Under the pieces are notes generated by a model. It worked only from the letters and a program-made list of their open reading frames with translations. It made no database searches and had not been told where the DNA came from. Position numbers and translations under genes: made by a program. A stretch of DNA of 64,000 bases from contig NZ_CALDPF010000062.1 of NCBI RefSeq assembly GCF_937912035.1, forward strand, positions 8,129 through 72,128, written 5' to 3'. Of the stretch, positions 53,100-60,890 are shown one piece after another (the first letter of the stretch is position 1; the number at the start of each line of letters is the position of its first letter). This DNA is from an uncultured Bacteroides sp. GTDB lineage: Bacteria > Bacteroidota > Bacteroidia > Bacteroidales > Bacteroidaceae.

Positions 53100-53804
53100 T
53101 CAAGTATGTTTATAATAAACCCATAATAGTGTAGCAATACAACACCCCCAATAAATAAAATCAAGTATAACATCATTTATTCCCATACATACAGGCAATC
53201 CACTATAACTGAATACCACCATAAACTGTATTACGAAAAACAATGATACAAGATATGACGGAAAACGTGAAAACAAATATGACATTCCATTTACAATATC
53301 CGTATCATTACGATATCGGTCTGAAGAATATCCATAAACCATAGACGTTATGCCTACACCTATTGACAATATACATAAAGCTCCATCGTGCAGAGGAGAA
53401 TCAACATATCTTCCTGTTACGCCACGCACAATATTCCATGGCCCCCATGCCAATAATGAATATAAAACAAAATACATAATGGCAACAATGGCAGATGCTA
53501 CCAGCGATTTTTTTTCCTTACCGGAAAGTTTACGTTCACGCTTAAAGATACGCAAAAACACATCACTCATACCGGAATGCACAAACAGACCAAATGACAT
53601 AAAAAATATTATAGTGAAGTAAAGTGCAGGTGAAGACATCAGGTTTTCTTCGGTATACCTGAGGAACCACCTCAATGCTTCAGTACTGATTATATTTCTT
53701 ACACCATCCCATGCATATACACTGCCTATCCACGACAATAATGCCACTAACCACCAAAGCAGAAAAAAAACAGTAGCCGGATGTATAATATTTCTATTCC
53801 TCAT
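53100..53804 (-). CDS. Half-size AbgT-like membrane protein of a signalling cluster
   Basis: A 234-residue membrane protein with about six helices. Its start HPATVFFLLWWLVALLSWIG (residues 8-27), STEALRWFLRYTEENL (about 40-55) and FGLFVHSGMSDVFLRIFKRE match the N-terminal half of AbgT transporters, where the corresponding segments read HPATxFFxL, LLSPEGIRWLL and GVAQHSGFID. The C-terminal half and the substrate motifs of AbgT are missing, and the protein ends at YKHT. It overlaps the response-regulator gene by 11 bases, so it is co-translated with it. A structural or sensory membrane role is more likely than transport. Confidence 0.65.
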   Translation of the reverse strand: MRNRNIIHPATVFFLLWWLVALLSWIGSVYAWDGVRNIISTEALRWFLRYTEENLMSSPALYFTIIFFMSFGLFVHSGMSDVFLRIFKRERKLSGKEKKSLVASAIVAIMYFVLYSLLAWGPWNIVRGVTGRYVDSPLHDGALCILSIGVGITSMVYGYSSDRYRNDTDIVNGMSYLFSRFPSYLVSLFFVIQFMVVFSYSGLPVCMGINDVILDFIYWGCCIATLLWVYYKHT

Positions 53805-54516
53805 CAGGTTCGAGATTGTCTATATCAAGAATTCTAAGCTCAAAAGCACGTGTAACGAGTCTACAGGCATTAACTCCTACCCTTTCATCAGAGCGGAACA
53901 ACCTGTTTATCAATTCATTCTGTCGTTTTTCTATTGATTTAACCCCGAAAGGCATAGCCTTTAGATTTGTAATCATCTCCTTGGTATATCCTAGTGCCAG
54001 ATGACGGAGCAGACGTTCATCGTACTCATCAATATCGTAATTAATTATTGCCTCCTGACGCCTTTGTTCGGCAGCTACACTCTGCTTGAAACGTGCAACA
54101 ATCTTCTCCAATATAGGATAATTAAAGACAAGTTTCTTACCTTCCATAACAGCCTGCACGTCAACGGCAGTAAGCAGTTCTCCTGTTTTAAGAATTATTC
54201 CATCTGCTCCTGCATTAAGAGCATCAACCCATAACTTTTCATTCAGTACCTCGCCTGTAAATATAAGTACTTTTACTTCAGGCCTTTCTTTATGAAGTTT
54301 GGCACATATTTCGACTCCAATTGTTGTGGAACCACCTAATCCTAAATCCAGAAGTACCATATCCGGTGACTCTGTCTCCATCAATGCCCAAAATTCAGCC
54401 TCAGTCATAGCTGTGCCAATAACCTCAGCATCAGGTATTTCATGACGGAAAATTTCTTCAGTTCCTTTCAACTCAAGTTTTACGTCTTCTACTATTATTA
54501 CCTTAAATTTTTCCAT
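53794..54516 (-). CDS. Response regulator with receiver and DNA-binding-like C-terminus
   Basis: A 240-residue protein from the ATG at 54516. The receiver is complete: acidic pair Glu10-Asp11, phospho-acceptor Asp57 (LLDLGLGG), Thr87 (FTGE) and Lys110 (ILKTGE). The linker contains a helical FKQSVAAEQRRQEAI, and the C-terminal part has DERLLRHLALGYTKEMITNLKAMPFGVKSIEKRQNEL, a LuxR-like helix-turn-helix of an unusual kind. It lies between the half-AbgT gene (overlap of 11 bases) and the double kinase (33 bases upstream), so it should be its partner. Confidence 0.85.
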   Translation of the reverse strand: MEKFKVIIVEDVKLELKGTEEIFRHEIPDAEVIGTAMTEAEFWALMETESPDMVLLDLGLGGSTTIGVEICAKLHKERPEVKVLIFTGEVLNEKLWVDALNAGADGIILKTGELLTAVDVQAVMEGKKLVFNYPILEKIVARFKQSVAAEQRRQEAIINYDIDEYDERLLRHLALGYTKEMITNLKAMPFGVKSIEKRQNELINRLFRSDERVGVNACRLVTRAFELRILDIDNLEPDEE

Positions 54517-54549
54517 AAACATATTTATATTTTATTCAATCAAAACTTT

Positions 54550-57500
54550 TTATCTATTACTCAATGGCACAGTAAACCATACACAGAATCCAATGCCGTC
54601 ATCAGCAACTTTGGCATTGATACGGCATCCCCTCCTTCCTGCATACTCATCATGATCTCTGATAACCTGCTTGCATATCAGATATTCAGCCCCGGAAAGG
54701 ACATCACCAAATTCTGACACTTTTACCTTCGCACTATCAGGATAAAACAACAGATTCAGTTCTTCTTGCGTAAAGTTACGTCGTCTGTCTGTAAATTCAA
54801 ATCTGGCAAAACATTCATCCTTACTTACAGAAAGAATTATTTCACCAGCAACATTACACCGTAAAGCTTCATCTAAAAGATTCTCCAAAAGAAAACAAAG
54901 CAATATTTCATCACCGGATATAACACATTCGCATTCCAAATCAATCTTCAAAGAAGGATAAACAGACATGCGTCTTACTGACTTTCTATAGTACTTATCA
55001 GCATGTTCTGTAAGTGTAGAAACATTTATCAATGAACGTCTGAATGTGACACCTTCCAACATACGTGATGCATTAGACGACAAAAGTGTAAATATTTCTT
55101 TATAATATGCCACCAGTTCCTCCATATCCTGAAGACTCTTATCCATTTCTTTACAATCAGAGTTTGAGACATATTCAGCCCTCACCTGCTCAACAATCTT
55201 CCTCAGACGACCCGGATAATATATAGTTTCATGCTTAATTGTTGATAGACAATTATCAAGAACAAGATTTTGGACATGGAGAGTGTTTTCTTCATGCTCA
55301 GCTCTGGCAGCTTCATCCTTAGCCAGTTCAATATCCTGGAATCTCCTCTCCACCTGAACTATTGTGTGATATAATGACACGCCAAGATATTCACTTACCA
55401 GTTCAAGCAAAATCCGGTCTTCCTCACGAACTGAATTATCAATATATTTCAGTCCTATCACCCCTATGTAGTTTACCCCACCTGCAGAATCTACGCGTAA
55501 AGGTAAAACTATCCATTGTTTATCTTCATCATAAATAACACTTCTACTAATATACGACTTATTGAGTTTTTCTAAAAGGCTTTCATCATTACAGTCTGAA
55601 TACCATGAGAGAAGTAACCTGTTTTCAGATTCATCGAATATTCCAATCACCAGATTCTCTATAGTAATAAGTTCATTTACATCACGGAACAATGTCCTTA
55701 CAGTCCGAACACATATATCAGATGTATTATCCGGTGTATCACCAGATGCTGAAGCCGAAAAAACTGTCTGATTAATGGTAAGGACCTGTTCCATGTTGTA
55801 TCGGTAGTGAAGCATACGTCGCAGATATATAACATAGTATGCCACCAGCCCTACAACTATCAATATTACAAAAAGAATTATGGCTACCATTTTGTTATTG
55901 GCCGATTTCTGCATCTTCTGACAGTACTGTTCCAATGATTTATCCTCACTTATCTGTTTATACAGTGTGGTATAGGCCTTGTTGTTATAATAATATTTTG
56001 AGAAGTTCTTCACAGCAAGACTAGCTACTGCTACCTCATTTCTCACATCGAGGATTATATAATAATCTGTGTCAAACTTGTTATTAAGCCATATCAGCTC
56101 AGAAGCGTCATCCTGACTGTCTGTATCAAGTAACGGACCTTTCCTTCCGGAAAATCTCAGATAATGCATATTCAGATAATGAAAAGCACTGTCGGCCAGT
56201 GAAAGAGCCTTATCATAATCAGCCCTTACATTACTTTCGTAAACCATGTTTGCAAACGTATTGGCTATGGAAAGAAGGCTGTCGTAACCTGTCACCAAAT
56301 ATGTACTGTCAGCAATAAGAACTTTATCTTCTACGATTGATATATCAGAAGATTTGGCAAACATACTGGTGAATGAAATAAGTAAAACGATGACAGACAA
56401 AACTTTTTTCGCTCCTTTAGGAAGACGGAAATAGAAACGGCTTCCTCTGCCTGGTTCGCTGTCAATACCAAACTTACATACACTAAATAAAGGGCTTGTC
56501 TTCTTATATTTTTCTATTATACCCTTACAGTTCATAAGTCCGAATCCATGTCCTTTCTGTTTGGACAGCTCTTCCATATCAGATGCTGTATCTATGCCTA
56601 TCTTGCCAGAATCGTATACTTTTTCATTCAATATATGTTCCACATCGGCTTTTGACAATCCAGGTCCATCATCTTTTACGGAAACTTCCACATAATCATC
56701 TCCCTCGCATGCTGTTACAGTTACTTTCCCACCGGACGGAGTATATTTACGCGCATTATCCGTAAGAGTATTTATCATAAACAGTGTAAGAGCCTTATCC
56801 GCCTTTACCACAAGATTAGATTTTTCAATATCAAGACGCTGTTTCTTGACTTCAAACGAATGTTTGCCTTTTTCGATAACGGCAAACAGGCTGTCAAGCG
56901 CGAAATTCTCTATATTCAACCGGATATCCCCTTGCTTCATTTTTATCCATACAGCCAATATATCATTGTAGTCATTGATTTTTGACAACAGTTCTTCTAT
57001 ATACTGCAACTTACCGTTTCTTATATCATTGTCTCTTGCAAATGATGCATTCCTAAGTTTTGCAACTTCATTAATAACTCTGTCAATATATGGAACTATA
57101 CCATTTACAATAGCTACACATGCTTTCTTGGTTTCGTTCTGTCTTTTGTTGTCTGCTATATGTAAACGGTGTATATATTCCTCCTGTTCAAGGCGCATCC
57201 TAGTATCGGCAAGCATCATAAGATTAAGTCCGTTTTCTATCGTCCATGCCATATAAGGTGTAATAAGCCTCATCATAGACATCTCATCGTGCTTTAATTT
57301 ACCATTTTTCTTGAGCCATAACTTGCCTACCGATATATCCTTTCCTGGAGCTATAAGTTCAAAGACTGGAAGTTTTCCTGAAGCCAGCCATTCAGGTCTC
57401 TTGTCTGAATCCGCAGAAGCGAGCAGTTCTATCCACAAATCCTCAGCCGCAGTAATACTCAACACATCGGGTTTTACAGCCTTTTCAACCATTCTTACGA

Positions 57501-58986
57501 CTTCTTCCGAATCCGAAGCCTCCTCAGGAATAGCAGCTGTAGTATTGCGGCATACCTGCAATACTTTATTCAGTTTATCAATGTACAGATTGTTGCGTAT
57601 ACGCCAAAACCTATTTAACAATATAAGTACTATAGTCAAAATAAAGAAGCCCAACACAACCATTATCAAAAGGACATTAAGCAGATATGATTCCTTATCC
57701 AATGCAGCATATCTGCTTTCCAGTTCCTTATCCTGACGTGTGTAGTCAAGAATATCAAGATATATGTTTCTGTTATAATCAGATTCAGATTTCATACCCA
57801 TAGCTGAATATGTACGGCTAAGTTGTTCTCTCAATCTGGCAATCCACTCAGGAACAGTCTTTATTCCATCTTTATTTATCCATTTAAGTTCCAAAGAATA
57901 AGGGAAATCCCTATTATATGTTCTAAGCCTGTCGGTAGTATCGGTACAGGCATAATATTTCTCATGATGTTTGTTTACATATTGTAATGCCGTATCAAGT
58001 AACGGCAATGCTCTTTCCGGACTGCCAACGTAATTATAATATGTAGCCATAGTTCTGTAAGCACCTGATATCTGGTACCAGTCGCCATAATCCTTAAACA
58101 GCTTCAAAGCACGTTCAGCCATATTCAACGGCAAACTGTCTATAGGACAGTCATCTTCATTTACTATCTCAAGCCATCCTTTACGTTTTTCAGAAATCAA
58201 TGTTCTGTTAGACCTGAAATTCAAAATTTCAGCCATAGCCTGCAAAGCATTGGCTTCAAAATACTTATATCCAAGCTCATGAGAGATTCTAAGACAATCC
58301 ATGAGATAACCGAATTCGCCTATTACAATATCTTCAGGAGATGCAGCCGAATACATACCTCCAGAACCTCGCATGTACATATAATTAATAAATTGTGCCG
58401 TGTCAGATTCTATCTTATCAAGATCAATAGCATCAATCTCTGACAAAGACTCTTTTTCCTGCTGCAAATAATAAAAATAAACACCGGAAGTAATATGAAA
58501 TTCGGACAAAGCATAATTGAACCTAGCTGAAAGAATGGAATCAACCTTGACTACCTTATCCTGCCTGATACGTTTTATACGCCTTTGTGCACGGTTCCGA
58601 TAATCATAGAATTCTTTATTTGAAGATGTACGCTGACATATCTTCATTAGTCCGACATCGGCTACGAGACATTCTATTTCATTATCAGAGACGTTAACAA
58701 CATTAGTAAACAACCTCATGGATTTCTCAAAATCCATCTGCAAATAAGCACAGAACGCCAGATTATTAAGCACCTCCGGATAGTTTGAAAAGTCTGCAGA
58801 TATCATACTATATGCCTTCTCTGCGAGAAATGCAGATTGGTTAAGATCCTTATACCGCAAACGATATGATAGATTATTCAAGGAATCAACCTCAGATATT
58901 GAATAATCTTTCACCGCATACCTATGGCAGGAAGTTAAAACAATGATAAACAACAAAGCTATAAACTTACCGAAAGAACTTTTCAT
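54550..58986 (-). CDS. Double sensor histidine kinase (DUF5112/DUF5113-type), 1478 residues
   Basis: One polypeptide with two sensor-kinase units. Unit 1: lipoprotein-like signal (LTSC, Cys20), TPR-like periplasmic sensor (about 30-430), TM (436-458), and ATPase domain (about 705-856) with N box MINTLTDNARKYTP (737-750), DDGPGLS (772-778) and GHGFGL (812-817), but no phospho-acceptor His in the expected helix (NETKKACVAIVNG, 617-629). Unit 2: hydrophobic segment (863-877), periplasmic region (878-1032), TM (1033-1056), GAF-like domain (about 1065-1210), His1252 in KHETIYYPGR, and a diverged ATPase domain (about 1340-1478, LLENLLDEAL 1366-1375). The domain order matches my memory of DUF5112 and DUF5113 proteins in Bacteroides. 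A strong Shine-Dalgarno lies before the start. Confidence 0.8.
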   Translation of the reverse strand: MKSSFGKFIALLFIIVLTSCHRYAVKDYSISEVDSLNNLSYRLRYKDLNQSAFLAEKAYSMISADFSNYPEVLNNLAFCAYLQMDFEKSMRLFTNVVNVSDNEIECLVADVGLMKICQRTSSNKEFYDYRNRAQRRIKRIRQDKVVKVDSILSARFNYALSEFHITSGVYFYYLQQEKESLSEIDAIDLDKIESDTAQFINYMYMRGSGGMYSAASPEDIVIGEFGYLMDCLRISHELGYKYFEANALQAMAEILNFRSNRTLISEKRKGWLEIVNEDDCPIDSLPLNMAERALKLFKDYGDWYQISGAYRTMATYYNYVGSPERALPLLDTALQYVNKHHEKYYACTDTTDRLRTYNRDFPYSLELKWINKDGIKTVPEWIARLREQLSRTYSAMGMKSESDYNRNIYLDILDYTRQDKELESRYAALDKESYLLNVLLIMVVLGFFILTIVLILLNRFWRIRNNLYIDKLNKVLQVCRNTTAAIPEEASDSEEVVRMVEKAVKPDVLSITAAEDLWIELLASADSDKRPEWLASGKLPVFELIAPGKDISVGKLWLKKNGKLKHDEMSMMRLITPYMAWTIENGLNLMMLADTRMRLEQEEYIHRLHIADNKRQNETKKACVAIVNGIVPYIDRVINEVAKLRNASFARDNDIRNGKLQYIEELLSKINDYNDILAVWIKMKQGDIRLNIENFALDSLFAVIEKGKHSFEVKKQRLDIEKSNLVVKADKALTLFMINTLTDNARKYTPSGGKVTVTACEGDDYVEVSVKDDGPGLSKADVEHILNEKVYDSGKIGIDTASDMEELSKQKGHGFGLMNCKGIIEKYKKTSPLFSVCKFGIDSEPGRGSRFYFRLPKGAKKVLSVIVLLISFTSMFAKSSDISIVEDKVLIADSTYLVTGYDSLLSIANTFANMVYESNVRADYDKALSLADSAFHYLNMHYLRFSGRKGPLLDTDSQDDASELIWLNNKFDTDYYIILDVRNEVAVASLAVKNFSKYYYNNKAYTTLYKQISEDKSLEQYCQKMQKSANNKMVAIILFVILIVVGLVAYYVIYLRRMLHYRYNMEQVLTINQTVFSASASGDTPDNTSDICVRTVRTLFRDVNELITIENLVIGIFDESENRLLLSWYSDCNDESLLEKLNKSYISRSVIYDEDKQWIVLPLRVDSAGGVNYIGVIGLKYIDNSVREEDRILLELVSEYLGVSLYHTIVQVERRFQDIELAKDEAARAEHEENTLHVQNLVLDNCLSTIKHETIYYPGRLRKIVEQVRAEYVSNSDCKEMDKSLQDMEELVAYYKEIFTLLSSNASRMLEGVTFRRSLINVSTLTEHADKYYRKSVRRMSVYPSLKIDLECECVISGDEILLCFLLENLLDEALRCNVAGEIILSVSKDECFARFEFTDRRRNFTQEELNLLFYPDSAKVKVSEFGDVLSGAEYLICKQVIRDHDEYAGRRGCRINAKVADDGIGFCVWFTVPLSNR

Positions 58987-58990
58987 TCCG

Positions 58991-58997
58991 ACCTCCT
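58991..58997 (-). promoter_or_regulatory. Strong Shine-Dalgarno before the double kinase
   Basis: AGGAGGT on the minus strand, four bases before the ATG at 58986. Most genes in this window lack such a site, so it decides the start and suggests unusual translation. Confidence 0.65.
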
Positions 58998-59069
58998 ATA
59001 TAAAACTTAAAATTGCGGACTCCAAACCTTATAAACCAGCATTACAATATTAATTACCAAGAACCCATT

Positions 59070-59119
59070 CAAACAAAAAGGTTGTATCACTCCCACTAAA
59101 CCGAAGTAATACAACCCCT
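59070..59119 (-). terminator. Terminator after the histone-like gene
   Basis: On the minus strand GGTTGTAT pairs with ATACAACC around a 20-base loop, followed by CTTTTTGTTT. Confidence 0.65.
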
Positions 59120-59140
59120 AAATAAAGCGTTGCCCAAACA

Positions 59141-59317
59141 TTATTTCTTAGATTCTTCCAAAGAAGCTTTTCTAAATTCTTTCAACACTTTTTCCAATTC
59201 CAAAGAAGCCTTACGTGCACGTGTTCCGGCAGCTTTGTTGCCTTTTTCAGCTTGCTGAGTAGCATCAGCAACTAGAGCCTCGCTCAATTCCTTAATCTTT
59301 TCAACTAATTCGTTCAT
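59141..59317 (-). CDS. Small histone H1-like protein
   Basis: A 58-residue basic, Ala/Lys/Glu-rich protein: MNELVEKIKELSEALVADAT, then QQAEKGNKAAGTRARKASL and ELEKVLKEFRKASLEESKK. It is predicted to be two amphipathic helices with a central basic TRARKAS patch, as in the small Bacteroidota histone H1 analogs that may compact DNA. The start at 59317 and stop TAA at 59141 are unambiguous. It precedes the double kinase in the same direction but a terminator separates them. Confidence 0.8.
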   Translation of the reverse strand: MNELVEKIKELSEALVADATQQAEKGNKAAGTRARKASLELEKVLKEFRKASLEESKK

Positions 59318-59457
59318 AAATGTTTATTTATTAAATTTTTAATTACCAAAACCGTTTATTATAAACCGCTTAGTATTTTCAAAGTAAATATAAAAACTTG
59401 GAATTACATCATTGGTTACGCTCTAATTTACATCATTTAACTAAAAAACATATACTC

Positions 59458-60765
59458 TTATATCTTATTATCTATTGTAGTGTTATATTTTTTACAAACA
59501 GCAATCTCCAGCACTTTATCTGTCTTACTATCAACACAAAAACGATTGTCAGTTCTTTCATTCACCAACCATACAATTTCATCACCAGAGGTAACAACCA
59601 TAATATTTTCTTTTTCGAAAAGTGACATTTTCCTATCGCGCAAGTAATCACGAACCTTCTTAAAACCTTTCATTCCGAACGGAACAAACCTATCACCGGA
59701 ACACCACTTTCTAAGTTTCAATTCACCACACAATTTATCAGCATCCAAATATGCCACATCATTGCGTTTGGGAACTTTAAAATCTGAATCGACACTGAAT
59801 ATTCTGGTTTTAAGTATATAAACCTGATCTTCAACTTTTTTTGACTTAATTAAAAGACAATTCCTGTCTCTAAGCAATTTCCAGTCCGAAGAATAAAAAA
59901 TTTTGCCGGAAGTTGACTTCAAACTTCTTTCTATATCCTTAATCTGTGCAGAATTAAATCCTAACGGTGAAAGCCATTCAAAAAGTATAGCTTGAGGAGC
60001 GACCTCATTCATAAGTTTTTCTATAGAAACGGAATATGGAGAAAGCATAACACGTTCCATAGATGCCATTACAGACTGCTTATATATGGCTGCCACATCC
60101 GACAGGCGTGATGCTGTTTCCATTATGGAATCACAGAAAGAAGGATTTATCTGTCTGAACAGTGGTATTATGTCAAGCCTTATTTTGTTTCGTGTATATA
60201 CATTTTCCAGATTAGTACTATCCGTAACATAGTCTTGTTTCAAGCAATGCAAATAATCCAGGATATCATCTCTACCAACTTCAAGCAACGGACGGACAAT
60301 ATAACCATTTTTAGGCATAATACCCTTCAAACCATTTATTCCTGTTCCACGTGAGAGATTCAGAAGAAACGTTTCCACACTATCATCTTTGTGATGAGCT
60401 ACGGCAACATAAGATGCTCCGTATTTCTTTCTGATCTCCTCAAACCATCCATACCTTAGTTCGCGAGCAGCCATCTCAATGGACAAACCGTTCTCCGCAG
60501 CATAATCAGAAGTCTGAAAATGCACAACTTCAAGTGGTACAGAAACTTCGGCACAAAGCCTTCTGACAAAAATCTCATCTCTATCCGATTCCTGCCCACG
60601 CAAATGGAAGTTACAATGTGCTGCTACACAATCACATCCCAATGACAACAATACCCTAAGTAATGCAACAGAGTCGGCACCACCACTAAGAGCCACAATC
60701 AACCTGTCTTTAAGGCTAAACAGCTCTTTTTCGTTTATATATTTTTCTATCTTACGTTTTAACAT
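59458..60765 (-). CDS. tilS: tRNA(Ile)-lysidine synthase
   Basis: A 435-residue enzyme that converts C34 of the CAU-anticodon tRNA-Ile to lysidine, so that it reads AUA. The PP-loop SGGADSV (residues 27-33) for ATP binding, AHCNFHLRGQESDRDE and VAHHKDDSVETFLLNLSRGTGINGLKGI (about 118-145 in pieces) are diagnostic. A C-terminal TilS domain (LKLRKWCSGDRFVPFGMKGFKKVRDYL, about 349-375) follows. Start 60765 agrees with the family. The promoter ends four bases before the ATG, so the mRNA is probably leaderless. The gene diverges from feoAB. Confidence 0.95.
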   Translation of the reverse strand: MLKRKIEKYINEKELFSLKDRLIVALSGGADSVALLRVLLSLGCDCVAAHCNFHLRGQESDRDEIFVRRLCAEVSVPLEVVHFQTSDYAAENGLSIEMAARELRYGWFEEIRKKYGASYVAVAHHKDDSVETFLLNLSRGTGINGLKGIMPKNGYIVRPLLEVGRDDILDYLHCLKQDYVTDSTNLENVYTRNKIRLDIIPLFRQINPSFCDSIMETASRLSDVAAIYKQSVMASMERVMLSPYSVSIEKLMNEVAPQAILFEWLSPLGFNSAQIKDIERSLKSTSGKIFYSSDWKLLRDRNCLLIKSKKVEDQVYILKTRIFSVDSDFKVPKRNDVAYLDADKLCGELKLRKWCSGDRFVPFGMKGFKKVRDYLRDRKMSLFEKENIMVVTSGDEIVWLVNERTDNRFCVDSKTDKVLEIAVCKKYNTTIDNKI

Positions 60766-60769
60766 ACTG

Positions 60770-60801
60770 CAAATGTAGTATTTTTAAAACTACAATACAA
60801 A
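60770..60801 (-). promoter_or_regulatory. Promoter of tilS, predicted leaderless
   Basis: On the minus strand TTTG (60798-60801), exactly 20 bases, TACATTTG (60770-60777), then four bases to the ATG at 60765. The geometry equals that of the DUF454-pabBC promoter. Confidence 0.7.
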
Positions 60802-60841
60802 TCAGATGGCAGAGTTTATTATTTAAAAACAATCTAAATAG

Positions 60842-60873
60842 TTTGCATAAAAACTTACTATCCCCTATCTTTG
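60842..60873 (+). promoter_or_regulatory. Promoter of feoAB
   Basis: TTTG (60842-60845), 20 bases, TATCTTTG (60866-60873), 17 bases before the ATG at 60891. An in-frame TTG at 60843 lies in the -33 box. No Fur-type palindrome is evident. Confidence 0.7.
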
Positions 60874-60890
60874 CCGAAAAATATAAAAAC

